Of a stretch of DNA of 64,000 nt, positions 45,412-57,060 are shown piece by piece (position 1 is the stretch's first letter; every line of letters begins with the position of its first letter). The stretch is from the NCBI RefSeq assembly GCF_000346465.2, contig NC_034009.1, positions 39,848,456 to 39,912,455 of the forward strand, given 5' to 3'. The translations under genes and the position numbers were made by a program. The stretch comes from Prunus persica. Lineage: Eukaryota > Streptophyta > Magnoliopsida > Rosales > Rosaceae. Below the pieces are notes generated by a model that saw only the letters and a program-made list of their open reading frames with translations, searched no databases and had not been told where the DNA came from.

Positions 45412-46300
45412 TATTGAATTAATGTCTTCTAGCTATGTACCTTATCTTTTTGCCGGGCCATGAGTTGAATGTAGAGGCAGAGCATGGACTTGGGTCAAGT
45501 TTGACTTGTAAAATAATTAGGAATTGAATGGCTCCTACGTTCAATTATTTTATTATTATTATTATTTTTTGTCCGAGCCATTCAATTCCTAATTATTTAG
45601 ATTTTTGATCTAGTTAGCATCCACAATCATGCTCTCTATTTTTTTTTTTTGGTCATAAATGCCATAACTCTTTTTTTATTGGTCCATCTCTATTAAAAAA
45701 TAAAATAAAAAATAGTTAGCATTAAATAAAGGTTTGAAATTCTCATTAAATAAAGCAGCATTAAATTATAGGGAGCAACTAGGAGTCATTTCTCTCTCCT
45801 CAAGTTTAGGAGCTCCTACAGGTCTCCCTATTTTAGGAGGTAGATAGGGAGCATTGTTGGAGTTGTATTTTTACAATTTCTCCCTAAAATTTGTCTAAGG
45901 ATGTGGTTTAGGGAGCCCATTGTGGATGCTCTCATCTCAAGGAAAGAAAACCCCAAGTTTGCAAGTAATTTTTCTACGTATGTATATATGAAAAACTGAC
46001 ATTTATGAAAATAATAAACCCATATTTTTATGTAAGCCAACTTTCTAAATTCATGTACTGATATTTATTAGGGAAATATTGGAGAAACTGATTATTTTGA
46101 AAAATTAAATGTGAAAAACTGAACAAAATTTTGACGGGTTACATATGTCAACTCATTCAGCAGCTTAGGTTGTGAAGACCTAAGCAACAACCCTAGTGCA
46201 CTGTCGATCACTTCAGTGTCTACCGATTTTCCTTTCCATATTGTTAGATTATTCCCTGCTGTAACACTTGCATTTAGAAAATAATAGTACAGCTCTTATT
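45412..46300. repeat. Duplicated spacer, second copy of 5750-6610
   Basis: Close match to 5750-6610, including the AGGAATTGAATGGCT hairpin (about 45520-45600) and GGGAAATATTGGAGAAACTG near 46070. It forms the 3' flank of the DUF247 pseudogene that follows. Confidence 0.85.
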
Positions 46301-46439
46301 AGCAACAGTTTTACACACTTGCATGAATCTCACTATGTTAAAGCAATCACATAGCACACCTTTATTGAAAACAAAGCTAGCCCTGATCCACTCCTTTACA
46401 TACTTAAAAACAAAACAAAACGAAAAAAAGATAGGGAGA

Positions 46440-47680
46440 AAATGGCTACGGACTTACTGCCGACAAAAAGAGATAATAGCGAACACTGTTTGTATGACAG
46501 TGAGTATGAGAAGAGTAACCGCTGCAAAGAGAGAAAAAGCTGCCCAGGCCCAGGGTGAGTTGAAATACTTTTGGCTCAAATATGCCAACCATCTGTTCCT
46601 GCACTTCTTGCAGTACTTGTTTAGATTGTCAGCAAGACCACCAAAATAGAAATTTTGCTGGTCCGGAGCAACCCCCTTGCAAAGTTGGTTAATCATAGTA
46701 GAAACCTTATTGTTGTCACCTAGTGTGTTTACAACAATTTCACTCTCAACAAGTAAATCTACATCCCTTTTGGTTTTTACAAATTTATCCAGGAGGAAAA
46801 CATAATCGCTTAAGTAATTGTCTGTGCAATGGCATTGTTCAAAGGCAATGAGATTTCTGAGTATAAGCTCTGTGTCATCACGTATTTCTAGTTTTGGAAT
46901 TTTCAGAGTTCCATTATGGAACTGTATCGCGAATAAGTCGTTGCTTGACTCCAGACGACTTGATTCCGGACGAAACTTAACTCTGGCCTGGTGTAGTTTT
47001 GTCACGCTGGGTATACATGGGAGTTCTCCAGCTTCTGAGGTACCGGTATCCAAATATTGCACATGTAAAGTTCTAATAAAATCAACAAAATGTAAAGGTG
47101 GTTCAGTCCCCTCCACTTCGTCTTCCGACCTCTGTAAACCCACTACCTTTTTGAAGAAATGGTAAGAGAGCTTAATCATTGAAGGCCTCTCAGTCTCAGA
47201 ATTCTTAACTCTGACTTTGCTTGCATCGAAAAGATCCTCAAGAATGAAAAATGGCAGCTAATTTTCGGGCAAAAGCATGTCGGGCACTATATTTGTTAAC
47301 ATTTATGGTTTTTTAAATATCCAGTCATTATATCGTCTCGCAATTCTTGGAAATGGTACCTCAACAATAGCTCAATGACAAAGGCAGCATCAACTAGAAT
47401 GATACTTACAAACTTGTCGCTACTCTTGAAGTGCTGAGCGTTTCCATAACGACCACGGAGTTCATCTTCTTGGGCCTTTATTTTCTCTGCATAATCCTTC
47501 AAGCTAACCTTATTATTCCGATGAAGAAAATTTTGTAGGTACCTCGGTTTGTACTCTTCCATGGCTTCTAATTCTTTGTTGTCATGGTGAATTGGGCCTA
47601 TTGAGACTACTTCCGGGGTGTAAGCGTTATTTCTGCCCCGTAGTCACGAAGGAACCCTGTAGATACAGCACTCATCAGAG
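46440..47680 (-). pseudogene. DUF247 gene, copy 2, pseudogene
   Basis: Reading from 47680, the family N-terminus CIYRVPS is followed by TGA in place of an arginine codon, then AYTPEVVSIGPIHHDNKELE. An open part (47562-47296) holds YKPRYLQNFLHR and VSIILVDAAFVIELLLRYHF. Near 47300 the frame changes, with stops inside LPEN-LPFFILEDLFDASKV (TAG for glutamine). The last part, open from 47179 to 46454 (241 residues), has LILRNLIAFEQCHC, GDNNKVSTMINQLCKGVA and the C-terminal membrane helix AAFSLFAAVTLLILTVIQTV. At least three lesions. More diverged from copy 1 than copy 3 is. Confidence 0.88.
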
Positions 47681-48269
47681 GGCCTATTGAGACAAACTAT
47701 CCAACCGCCGCTTCAAATCTGCTACTGGGGTTTTGTGGTTTTCTACGCCATGTGGAGCTCCATTGCTGCATCCTTCCACTTCTATTATGTGTTGTTCTGA
47801 TTGTAAGTGATGAGGGTTATTGGCACCAGGGGCGGATCTAGCCCTTTTTTGGCTAGGCAGCCACCCAGTCGAGAATTTTCATAAAAACAAAATAGGTACG
47901 TATTGTTGTAAATGTATGAGTTGGTGGATGACCACCATACCTCTTAGCATTCACCTTTTCTAATTCTATGTAACTATACACTAAATGCCATAGTTATGGA
48001 CTTGTAACTTATGAGTTGTTAATGTTTTCTTACGTGTAAGCCTATAAATAAGAGGGCTATCTTGGCATATGTGTTCGTCACTAACTATATAATTTAAGTT
48101 GTTTTCAGTGACTAATTTAAATAATTGTCAGAAAATTTGGTCATTAAAAATTAAAAAATAAGGGTCAATTATTTTAGTGACCATGAAGTATTATTAGTCA
48201 TTAAATTCATTGTATTTGTGACCATTATTTATGTGGAATTGGTCACTACTGACCTTTTTTCTTGTAGTG
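47681..48269. other. DUF247 upstream region and transposon ends
   Basis: 47714-47826 is the DUF247 upstream block also at 6611-6722. At 47827 CAGGGGCGGATCTAG looks like an end of a non-autonomous hAT-type element. CTTGTAGTG at 48261-48269 is a CACTA-type end on the minus strand (CACTACAAGAAAAAAGGTC), abutting the duplicated spacer; its left end is not clear. No coding sequence. Confidence 0.5.
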
Positions 48270-49046
48270 TACATTCTTGCCTTAATACAGTTAGGCTTAT
48301 TTTTATACTAATTTCTCTAACATAACTTTTGCACATTCTTTTTATATTATAATAAATAATCTTACCCAGTTGAGTTATAAACCATTTTCTTTTAGCACGG
48401 AAAATCGACATTTTGACAGAGAGTTGAAAAGCACTCCCCAATTTTAATGTCAACCACTTGGAAAAAAAAAACATAAATTTAATGACAACAATTACATTTA
48501 GCAATGCAACCTAAAAACTCAACCTTTGCGCTCCTTTCACCACGCAGATAGCAGGGTGAGGATATTCGAATAAGAACGAAGACAGAAGCTAAAGGAATTG
48601 CGATAGCTAACCATAGTCTGCATTTCTTACCATCTGAACAATGCCACCATTTTGTTTGGTAAGTATTTAATAACATTTCTTGCTCTACATAAAGTAATAT
48701 TAAAGCGAAATTTCCCTAAATTTTTCTTACCAACAATCCATACCCAAGAAAAGGGGAGATTCACTATTATACTCAATATAGGAGCCCAACTTATTTATAA
48801 TAATTATAAAAAAAAACCCTCTATGAAATGGACTTTAGAAACACACCTAAAACCTATTTACAACAAAACAAAAAGACTTTTAACTTTTTTTAAATTACAA
48901 AACTGTCATTGATTTCTTAAACAAACCCAACCCCAAAACCTCATAAAAAAGCCCAAATACTCAATAAAGCAGCAAAGTAATTTAATAATAAAAATTAAAT
49001 TCAATAGAGTCAGCTGTTATTTTTTGGGTTATTTTTTATTTGTTTA
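48270..49046. repeat. Spacer duplicated at 13186-14405, without MITE
   Basis: Matches 13186-14405 but lacks the 401-base MITE, so it shows the pre-insertion state near 48340. No gene. Confidence 0.82.
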
Positions 49047-49049
49047 TAG

Positions 49050-49205
49050 AAATTAAAGAGTGCTGCTAAAAGAACCCTAACATTAACTAAATACACCAAA
49101 TGATCTAAGTACACCCTAATATTTTAATTAAAATACAAAATTAACTAAGTACACCTTATTTAACTACCAAAATTACCCGTGTTACACCCTAATACACTCT
49201 ATCAC
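49050..49205. repeat. Short repeat related to 63327-63370
   Basis: GAGTGCTGCTAAAAGAACCC with several AAGTACACC words. A related end, GAGTGTTGCTAAACGAACCC, occurs at 63327. Probably a MITE terminus; a full element is not delimited. Confidence 0.45.
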
Positions 49206-50785
49206 TGTTCACCCGTTTAGTTTTTGCTCCTGTGATGGAAGGGTAAAGTTCCCCACTGCCTTGGAAACCATTGACTGGTCAACAAGTCAGCTTTCTTTGC
49301 TATGTGAGCGTGCCACTGTTAGCAATGAAAATCCTAACAGACTTCTTAAAATGGATACTTGCGCCCAAGTTACTGATTTCTAAACAGTGATTGTGATTTG
49401 GGTGAGGAATATCTCCAAGTAAGTTCTTTTCCTGCATCAGGCTGGTGAAGACTTTATAATTTTCACAGTATAAATTGGTAGTTCTTGCCAGAATAGATGA
49501 TATAAAGTGGACGGTTTTTAGGCAGAACTGCGTTTTACAAAATTAAGAAGGAAAAATCAACTCTAAAAAGACAAAAAGATGGCTGGAATCCCACTTCTGC
49601 CTGGGTAGAAACTTCAGATCCGGGCTGGACCGAATACATTCATGATGGACTGAGCTGTTAACAACTTCAATTGCTTAGCTTTAGCTGTAAATCGATACCA
49701 AAGTTCAATTTTGGCAGAGCTTTAATCTACTTCAAGCCTTGGAAGGCTTTTGAGCGGGCAGAACTGCCGTCTCTTCTGGCTAAAAGAGGCAGAAATGGCT
49801 GAATTTGAGGTTTACTGAGCTGGAACTGCACTGTTGTACCTGTTCTGCTTGGTCAGGGCTTTCCATAAATTTGTTGAGGTTTTCATATTTGTGAAAAACT
49901 CAAACTCTGCTTGTTTTGGCTTTTGCTGAACCAAATTTGTAACGAGAGAAGTCTTGTTTTGAATGACTTTTCTCTAAGTTTGAGCTTTTGAAATTCTAGG
50001 AGAGAGAGAGAGAGAGAGCTTTTGATTGCTCCAGTTTGTTTGAAGGTTCTCAATGATCAAGTGATCATTTTGAGTTTTTGCCTTTAGCTTATTTTTGGTT
50101 GTTTGTTTGATTATCCTTTGCTCTATTCACCTTCTCCTATATTTATAAGAAATGCTTTGAAGTAGGGTTTCTTTCTTTTAATAATGGGCGGCCAAAATTC
50201 TCAAAAGGTCTTTCATTTTTTTAAATACGAAGAAAAAGGGGTTTTCTCAATTTTGGCAAATAAGTTCTCAACAGTCAATTCCATTGAAAGAGAACCTGAC
50301 TTTTCTTTAATTCCCAACTGCCCTTGTGAGAGCTCAATCGTGATGGTCAGTTTGCTTCTCCATTTTGAACAACTTCCTGTTTCCTGTTTATCTTTTTAGA
50401 AAATACAATCTGGGTATCCCTTGAAAGATGGTGCCTTTTTTGGAGTAGAAACAATGTCTCTAAATATAAAAGGGTTTTTTTTTTATCTTTTGGTGGCAAA
50501 GATTTCAAAGACGTCCCTTCTTTTCGCCTGCCTCTGTCAACTTTTTATCAACCCAGTTGAAATTGTTGACTTTCCTAAATCAAAAAAAGAGATTCACGTG
50601 GGTCTGTTCCTTTTGGCTCCTTCCTCTCTTTTAATCATGCCTAACCTCTTTTGATTTTACTGGAGCCATGGGCTGATTGCTTCTCTTTTCGAGGCCCAAG
50701 TTTATTTGCAGAGCCCAAACTGCTTGGGCCCTGTGGTTTTGTCTTTGTTGTTTTTGGGCTTTTTAGGCTGGACGTGCCAAAATTA
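49206..50785 (-). mobile_element. 3' LTR of a Tat-type gypsy element
   Basis: About 1.55 kb, matching 9907-11530. Its inner edge is TAGGCCCAAACA (50774-50785), followed by atgtcccctaag, the complement of a polypurine tract, so the element is on the minus strand. The outer edge is uncertain by some tens of bases (TGTGATGG at 49231 or TGTTCACC at 49206). A GA tract lies at 49998-50017. Confidence 0.75.
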
Positions 50786-51265
50786 GGCCCAAACAATGTC
50801 CCCTAAGTTTGAATCGTTTCTAGAACGGTTCGAGATTTAATGATTTTGGCCATTAATTCGTGCGCGCCAACTTCTTTCGTTTAATGCACGTCTGCCTACC
50901 ACGAGCTAGACTTCATGGGAAACTGTTTTGTTACTAGCTAGTTACTTAGCTAGTTATTATCATATGGCGTCTCGTCTTCCTCTTCCCACGATTTCAAGCC
51001 CCTTTTTTAAGAAATTCGAAACTCCAACTTCTGTTTATTTCAAAAACTAGCTTCTTTTTAGACCTCGACAATTCTTAGTTTTCCCCAGAATTCTCACTTT
51101 TTCTTCGACCAGACTCTGCCTTTCTTATCATTTCCTTTCCTAGTTCAACACTTCTGATCATGTCTTCTCCCAAGACTCGTGCTCAAGGTTGGTCCTCCTC
51201 AGTTCCTCCTAATTACATCACTGGGACTGGGATTGACAATCACGCGATAGAGGTTAGAAGCAAAC

Positions 51266-53119
51266 TGATAGGACCCGCCCCGAATTTTCCAAAACCCAAG
51301 GCGAATCCTGTGAAATTTCCGACATCACCCCGATGCCGGGCCCACTTACTAAACACCGAGACTTTCTGCCGAAATTTCGGCAGAGTCTCCCCTATAAATT
51401 GGACATTTCCCAAAATTTCAACCTGCATAAAAACACATTTAATATTCCCAACGGGCAGCATGCACAAAATAATTTCATCCAATTCACATAACGGCCTTCG
51501 GCCTTTCAATAATTTTCAACAAACTACCAAGCACACTAACAAATCAATTCATGCCTCAAACAAGGCAACCAATAAATTCAAATATGCATTATGACTACCA
51601 AATTTCGACATGCATCATTTTGCTTTTCCAATCTCAATAGATGAGGTTTTAACCTCCTAACACAATCACATCTATGTTCGCGGCTGCACCTAATAACCTT
51701 AGGCTGCCTACGTACCCTCACTGAGGGATCAAGACACACGTAGTTCTTCCTTAAACCCAATTCCACACATAGGCAATACCTTTATTCATTTCTCTGTATT
51801 TCACATAATCTCCTCATACGCCTGTACTACCAACGCCACGTATGGGGTCTGTCAACACACTGGGTAACCTACGCCACGTGCGACCTCACCATATTATCAC
51901 ATAATCTCCCCATACGCCTGTACTACCAACGCCACGTATGGGGCCTATCGACACGTTGGATAACCTATGCCACGTGCGACCTCAACATAATATCACATAA
52001 TCTCCCCATACGTCAATACAACCAACGCCACGTATGGGGTCTGTCTCAACGCCGGATAACCTACGCCACGCGAGACCTGAACATCATATCACAATAGCTT
52101 GCCATACGCTGGTACAACCAACGCCACATATGGGATCTGTCGACACGCCGGATAACCTACCCCACGTACGACCTCAATATAATATCACATAATCTCCCCA
52201 TACGCCGGTACAACCAACGCCACGTATGGGGTCTGTGTTAAAGCCGGATAACCTACGCCACGCGAGACCTGAACATCATATCACAATATCTCTCCATACT
52301 CCAGTACAACCAACGCCACGTATGGGGTATGTGGACACGCCGGATAACCTACGCCACGTGCGACCTCGATATATTGTCAGGTAATCTCCCCATATGCCGG
52401 TACTATCAATGCCACGTATGGGACCTGTCCGCAAGCCGGATAACCTACGCCACGTGGGACCTAACTTTCACAGGGTGGTACTTGTAGTGTAACCAAAATC
52501 CGGAAAGGTGCCTAGGGTAGTGCGTATAGCACTTCAAACTGACATTCTAGACTCTTTATACCTTTACAAACATATATAAACATATATAATTTAATTCTAA
52601 TTGTGTAAACCTCAACAATAGTCTAGCACCCAATAATCCCCCTAGGAAGGTGAGACTACTCCGAAAGACTCACGGTCGACCAAGGGTCAAACTACCCTAA
52701 CATTGGTCAAACAGGCCCACGGGGCCCACGACCTCCAAATTCTGATCCGAAAGTTCCTATGAGTTCTCCGAGTTATAGGACACTCGTCCTGCAAGTTTAG
52801 TCCAGATCGGACGATCAGATCGCTCACGATCGCACGATCTGACGGTTAATATAAAACATAAACTTTAAATTAATAAATCAAAACATCCGGCACTCCGATT
52901 CACGATCCGTGAATTCCTACACGATCCTAGAAATACCTAGATTAACATATATTAAATTCAAGACCATCCAACGGTCCCAACCTATCGAACCCAGATAACG
53001 CGCAATAGGCGGTATCCGTTCGATATTTCCCTTTAATAATTTAAATAAGGGATTTAATTTGGAGTCGGGGTGTTACAATCTACCCTCCTTATAAAAATTT
53101 CATCCTCGAAATTTCATAC
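51266..53119 (-). mobile_element. Long LTR, copy G, with polypurine tract
   Basis: LTR 51266-53077 (TGATAGGACCCGCCCC to GTCGGGGTGTTACA), followed by about 42 bases of the element's 3' internal end (53078-53119). In element orientation that end reads GAAATTTCGAGGATGAAATT, then AAGGAGGGTAGAT directly before TGTAACA: the polypurine tract and LTR start. It lies inside the antisense gene between codons for L and L of EVRSKLLEEES; the rest of the element and one target copy were deleted. The LTR has an internal deletion after about 53020. Hairpin array at 51800-52470. Confidence 0.88.
51800..52470. repeat. Hairpin array in LTR copy G
   Basis: Seven to eight units. Second-hairpin arms include GTCTC/GAGAC (52040-52078) and GTCGaCACG/CGTACGAC (52139-52169). 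Two units (52230-52270 and 52325-52365) have an altered left arm, GTGTTAA or GTGGACACG, with the usual right arm. Confidence 0.85.
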
Positions 53120-55764
53120 CTGCTAGAAGAGGAATCTGCCAGAACTGACTTTAGGAAGAAGTTCCTGAGTGTCACTCTGCCAAGAGATCTGCCCCACGGA
53201 GGTGGGAAGCCTCCAAACTATCATTTGGGAGCAGAAGTCTATCATCGCAACTTCTGTGCAAGGCAACTTGGCTGCCCCAGCTTATTCCACTAAAATCATA
53301 CAGAAGCTGCAATCGGGCCACTTCCTTGAGAGATGCGGATGATCTGGAAGTGCACAAAGATGCTAGATGTGCAGTAAACAAGATAAATAACAGCGCAGAT
53401 GCCCTCTATCCAGCCTGGGAACTGAACTCCTGCAGTTCTGCCGATTTTGACGCTTGGTGGAAATCCAGGTTTCATGGTCTGCCAGCCTCCATTGCTGCAC
53501 TCAAGGTGATTTTTGAGGGCTGGGACTCCTGGACTGTCTACGCGGAGGTGGATGCCAAGAACTTCATGGTGCAGACCATCAAAGACATTAATGCCCAGGG
53601 TATAGAAGGTAACTTTCAATTCTGTCTGTCTTGCCTATTCTGTCTCTTAGTGATGATGCCTAACAGTTTTGTTCTGTATATATCAGACCCTTATTTGACA
53701 GAAAACATAGGTGGACAGTCTGTCCAAGCTGGAGATGTGATTGGTAAGTTTTTCACTATTCTGTTCCTTTCATTATTTTCTTGCTTGATTGACTTCTGAC
53801 TTTGTCTATTTCTTGTGTAGTCATTGCTGTCATTGCTGCTGGGACTTGGAGCTTCCCTCTGGAGATGAAGAGGATCTAGCTGCTGAGGCTATTCCTTTTG
53901 GCAGAACATCCAGCTGCTGAGGCCATTCTTTCTAGCAGAAGGAAGAGAAAGGAAATTTCTTCTGCCCAGCACAGTGCTGCTCAGCCTGCGACTTCAGGTA
54001 AGTTCTGACAGTTTGAGCTTTTCGTAATTCTATTTTGTCCTATTCTGCCTTATGTTCTAATGGTTTATTGTCTGCTTATTGTAGCTGAAAGTTCCTCTCC
54101 TCCTCCTACTAAGTCAAAAAGACTTAAAAAGAGGACTGTGGTGGAATATATGGCCATGGAGGAGTCTGCAGCAGTTCCCACCAACACTTCTGGGACGGAT
54201 GAAGAGCTGAGAGAGGCCTTCAAGACAGTGGAATAGGAGAAAGAGCTAGAAGAAACAGAAGAAGAACCTCAAGAAAAGGCAAAAGAAATGGAAGAAAATG
54301 TGAGTATTGTTTTCTGGCTATGTCAGCTTTTCTTTTGTTTCTTCATTTCCTCTGTTCTGACTTCTGTCTATGTATAGAAGGAAATCCCCGCTGAAGTGAT
54401 TGCATAGAGCATTGCTTTGGCGCAGAGGCAGCAGGAGAATCAAAGGGCAGAGCTGACCAGCTCGGAGTTGGCCCTTTTTGAAGACGCAGAGGCAGAACAC
54501 TCAACTGTTGTTCCAGCAGCTGAGGAGCAGGTGGAGCAGTCTGCATCAGAGCCTGTGGAGCGAGCAGAACTACCTGTTGCAGTCCCAGCACCTGGAGTGG
54601 AAGTGGCTGCTGTTGTTCCCGAAGTTGTGGTAATTTTTATTCTACTTCTGTCCACCTGTTTCCTGCAATTCTGTTCTGTCTGTGCTTCCTTATCTATTAG
54701 TCTTTTCAGGTAGAAGTGCCTAGGCCTGCTGGGGTTTTGGCAGTGGTGACCAGCCCCTTGAAGCCTCTCATCGTTGCTGTAAGTGTTAATGCATTCCTGG
54801 GCTTTTTCTTTTCTGTCTCTGCCTAGTTCCTACTCTTGTTCTTTTCTGCATATGCCTATCCATTCCCTTCCAAGTTCATCTGCCACAGCTTCCTATGCTG
54901 ATTCGGAGCTGGCAGAATTTGAGGCTCTGGATCTGAACGCCCAGCTAGACAAGCTGAACCCTAAACCCTTGAGAAACTCAGCTCCACTCCTTGCAAGGCA
55001 AAGTCCAAGGCAGTGGAGGAGGCTATGGAGAGACTGAAGATCTGGCAATCAACTGATCTGGAGCTGGATAAGGACAGGGAAGCTGTTGACCAATTGATGA
55101 AGGATCTGGACCTTCTGCACAGACAGAACATGGCCCCCAAACCCATACTTGAGATGAGCCTTGGCTTGGGAAGAGATGTGCTCAACCTCCACGACCGTTA
55201 CGAGGATCTCAAGCCCACCTTCAAGACCTCTGAGTTCTGCAAAGCCACCCATAAAGCCAACTTGGCTGACTATGCAAAGCAGAAGGCAGAACTGGACCAG
55301 ATGGTTGCAGGATACAAGGAAGCCAAAGCCACTATAGACAAGTTGGAGAAGCAGATTGAAGAGCTTCAAAAACAATTGGCAGAGTGCAGAGAGGTGCAGA
55401 GCAGGCTCGGGGCTAGACTGAGCTCTAAGACCAAGGCCACCTTCCTTGTGTAGAATATGGTTTCAGCTTCTAGGCCAGCTTTGGAAATTGCAGAGGCTTC
55501 AATCCACCAGGGGTGCTACTTCAGAAGGAACTCTCCATTAAAAAGGCCAACTTGCAAGAAACCCTTAGGAAATTAGGGTTTTAGATTCTAGTTTTTTTTT
55601 AAAGAAATGTAATAAATAATTTAGCCATAAAAAGTGGCTATATTTAAATAAAAGTTCATTTATTTTTGTGGGAATTCCAAATTCTTTCGACAAAAAGAAA
55701 AGAGAGAAAAAGTAATTTAAAGCATACTTAACAAATTACAACGAAAATGAAAGTGATCAGAAAT

Positions 55765-56757
55765 TCAAACAACAGTTTTATCTTGCTGTCTCTCTATTCC
55801 GGGATCTGTCTGTACCGCCTGTGAATCCCACATAGTTGGATAGAACTTTTTTAACCATTTGTCATTAATTGGTGCAGTATGGACATCTCCATCTCGATCA
55901 TGTAATCTGTATGCCCCCATTCCAAGGATCTGATTAATTATGAAAGGACCTTCCCATGTAGGTGACCATTTTCCATAACCATCTATATGCGTTCCAAGGG
56001 GCAGAACTGCTTTCTAGACTATTTCCCCCTCTTCAAAACTCTTGTTCTTGACTCTTTTGTTGTAAGCCCTTGATACAGCTTCCTTTCCTGCTAAGAGTTT
56101 GTTGAGGGTATCGATCCTGCTTGTATCCAATCCTTCCAGTTCTAGCATCATAGCTTGAGAGTAGTCTTCTCCAACCAAACTGTGTTGATGAGCAATTCTG
56201 AGGGATTGGACTGCTATCTCCATAGGCAGAATTGCATCGTGGCCATAGGTGGTCATGCCAGTTGCTTCTCTTCTTGAAGTTCTATATGCCCACAGAGTTT
56301 CTGACAACTTCTCATGCTACTATTTTGGATTTTTCTCAAGCATTTTTCTGATAATGTTGATGATCACCTTGTTACTTGATTCTGCCTGCCCATTAGCTTG
56401 GGCATAATAAGGGGTGGATTGAAGCAGTTTGAATTTAAATGCTCCTGCCATTTCCAACATTTCTCCAGATATGAAAGAAGATCCCCTATCAGTTGTGATT
56501 GATTCTGGAATGCCAAACCTTTGTATAATCTGCTCTTCTATGAAAGTGATGATTTCTTGAGATGCTGTGGACTTAACAGGCTTGGCTTCCACCCATTTGG
56601 TAAAATAATCTGTAGCTACAATAATAAAACAGTGTTGTTTGCTACTGGCTGGATAAATCTTACCAATGAGATCCATTGCCCATCCTCTGAAAGGCCATAG
56701 TTTTACTACTAGATTCATGGGAACTGAAAGAGCCTGCTGGATTAGCCGAGCCATTTC
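55765..56757 (-). pseudogene. Ty3-gypsy integrase pseudogene
   Basis: Starts inside the integrase core linker (IQQALSVPMNLVVKLWPFRG). The catalytic D-D-E residues are visible: VATDYFTKWVEAKP, TTDRGSSF and GQAESSNK. After EKNPK there are two adjacent stops (TAG TAG, about 56318-56323), then HEKLSETLWAYRTSRREATG. Another TAG follows FEEGEIV, then GKWSPTWEGPF and NDKWLKKFYP and a natural end at 55765. These are typical of Tat-lineage Ty3-gypsy integrases. The N-terminal zinc-binding part and upstream pol are cut off by the plastid insert. Non-functional. Confidence 0.9.
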
Positions 56758-57060
56758 CTTTTATGCTACCGATTTCTTTTATGCTACTGAGCCGGGCAAA
56801 ACCAATAAAATAAAGAAAGGCAACGAATTTATTAACCGAGTATAAAGGAGAGAGAGGGATTCGAACCCTCGATAGTTCTTTGTTTCGAACTATACCGGTT
56901 TTCAAGACCGGAGCTATCAACAACTCGGCCATCTCTCCGAAATAAAATTTATATTTTATTCCACCTAATAGAACATGGACATATGAGTTGATACGATTAC
57001 TATCTATAGAAAGATATCAGGTGTGAGTCTATAGGTCTATCTATCTGTATATATATATAT
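56758..57060. other. Nuclear insert of plastid DNA (NUPT)
   Basis: Plastid DNA around trnS-UGA. The flank on one side contains TATGCTACTGAGCCGGGC and the other GATACGATTACTATCTATAG and CAGGTGTGAGTCTATAG, as in plastid sequence near psbZ and psbC as I remember it. It lies exactly where the gypsy integrase stops. The inner end near 57040-57065 is a TA-rich run and not sharp. Confidence 0.8.
56846..56938 (-). tRNA. trnS-UGA: Plastid-derived tRNA-Ser (UGA), in NUPT
   Basis: On the minus strand it starts GGAGAGATGGCCGAG, has anticodon loop CTTGAAAA (anticodon TGA), a long variable arm and GGTTCGAATCCCTC, and ends CTCTCTCTCCT. Acceptor ends pair (GGAGAGA with TCTCTCC). In the D loop GAGTTGTTGATAG replaces the usual GAGTGGTTGATAG, which alters one of the conserved G residues, so the tRNA fold may be weakened. 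It is a plastid gene copied to the nucleus and probably not used. Confidence 0.93.

Larger units (their letters stand above)
51160..55453 (+). pseudogene. Antisense, intron-containing gene of the Tat-type element
   Basis: The first exon starts at ATG 51160 (MSSPKTRAQGWSSSVPP, ending near 51265 in EVRSKL). It is split by LTR copy G and resumes at 53120 with LLEEESARTDFRKKF and EVYHRNFCARQLG. A one-base shift near 53275 precedes LPQLIPLKSYRSCNRATS, DARCAVNKINNSADALYPAW and FDAWWKSRF. Introns with GT-AG edges follow (about 53611-53688, 53744-53820 and 53999-54084, then others near 54300-54880). Later exons carry acidic, glutamine-rich and alanine/valine-rich stretches. The last one (about 54900-55453) encodes a long coiled coil (KAELDQMVAGYKEAKATIDK, EKQIEELQKQLAECREVQSR). 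The W-W-rich first part recalls plant mobile domain-like proteins of transposons. The shift and the LTR insertion make this copy dead. Function unknown. Confidence 0.7.
50786..56757 (-). mobile_element. Ty3-gypsy (Tat-type) internal region, truncated
   Basis: In element orientation: truncated pol (integrase, 56757-55765), then a region holding an antisense gene (55453 back to 51160, with LTR copy G inside it), then the polypurine tract and 3' LTR. The 5' part with gag, protease and reverse transcriptase is absent; plastid DNA follows at 56758. An antisense ORF between pol and the 3' LTR is known from Tat-lineage (Retand/Ogre relatives) elements, which together with the integrase sequence supports that lineage. 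Confidence 0.8.

Noticed and set aside
56846..56938. Functional nuclear tRNA-Ser gene
   Set aside because: It is plastid trnS-UGA with plastid flanks and an altered D loop, so treated as a NUPT passenger.
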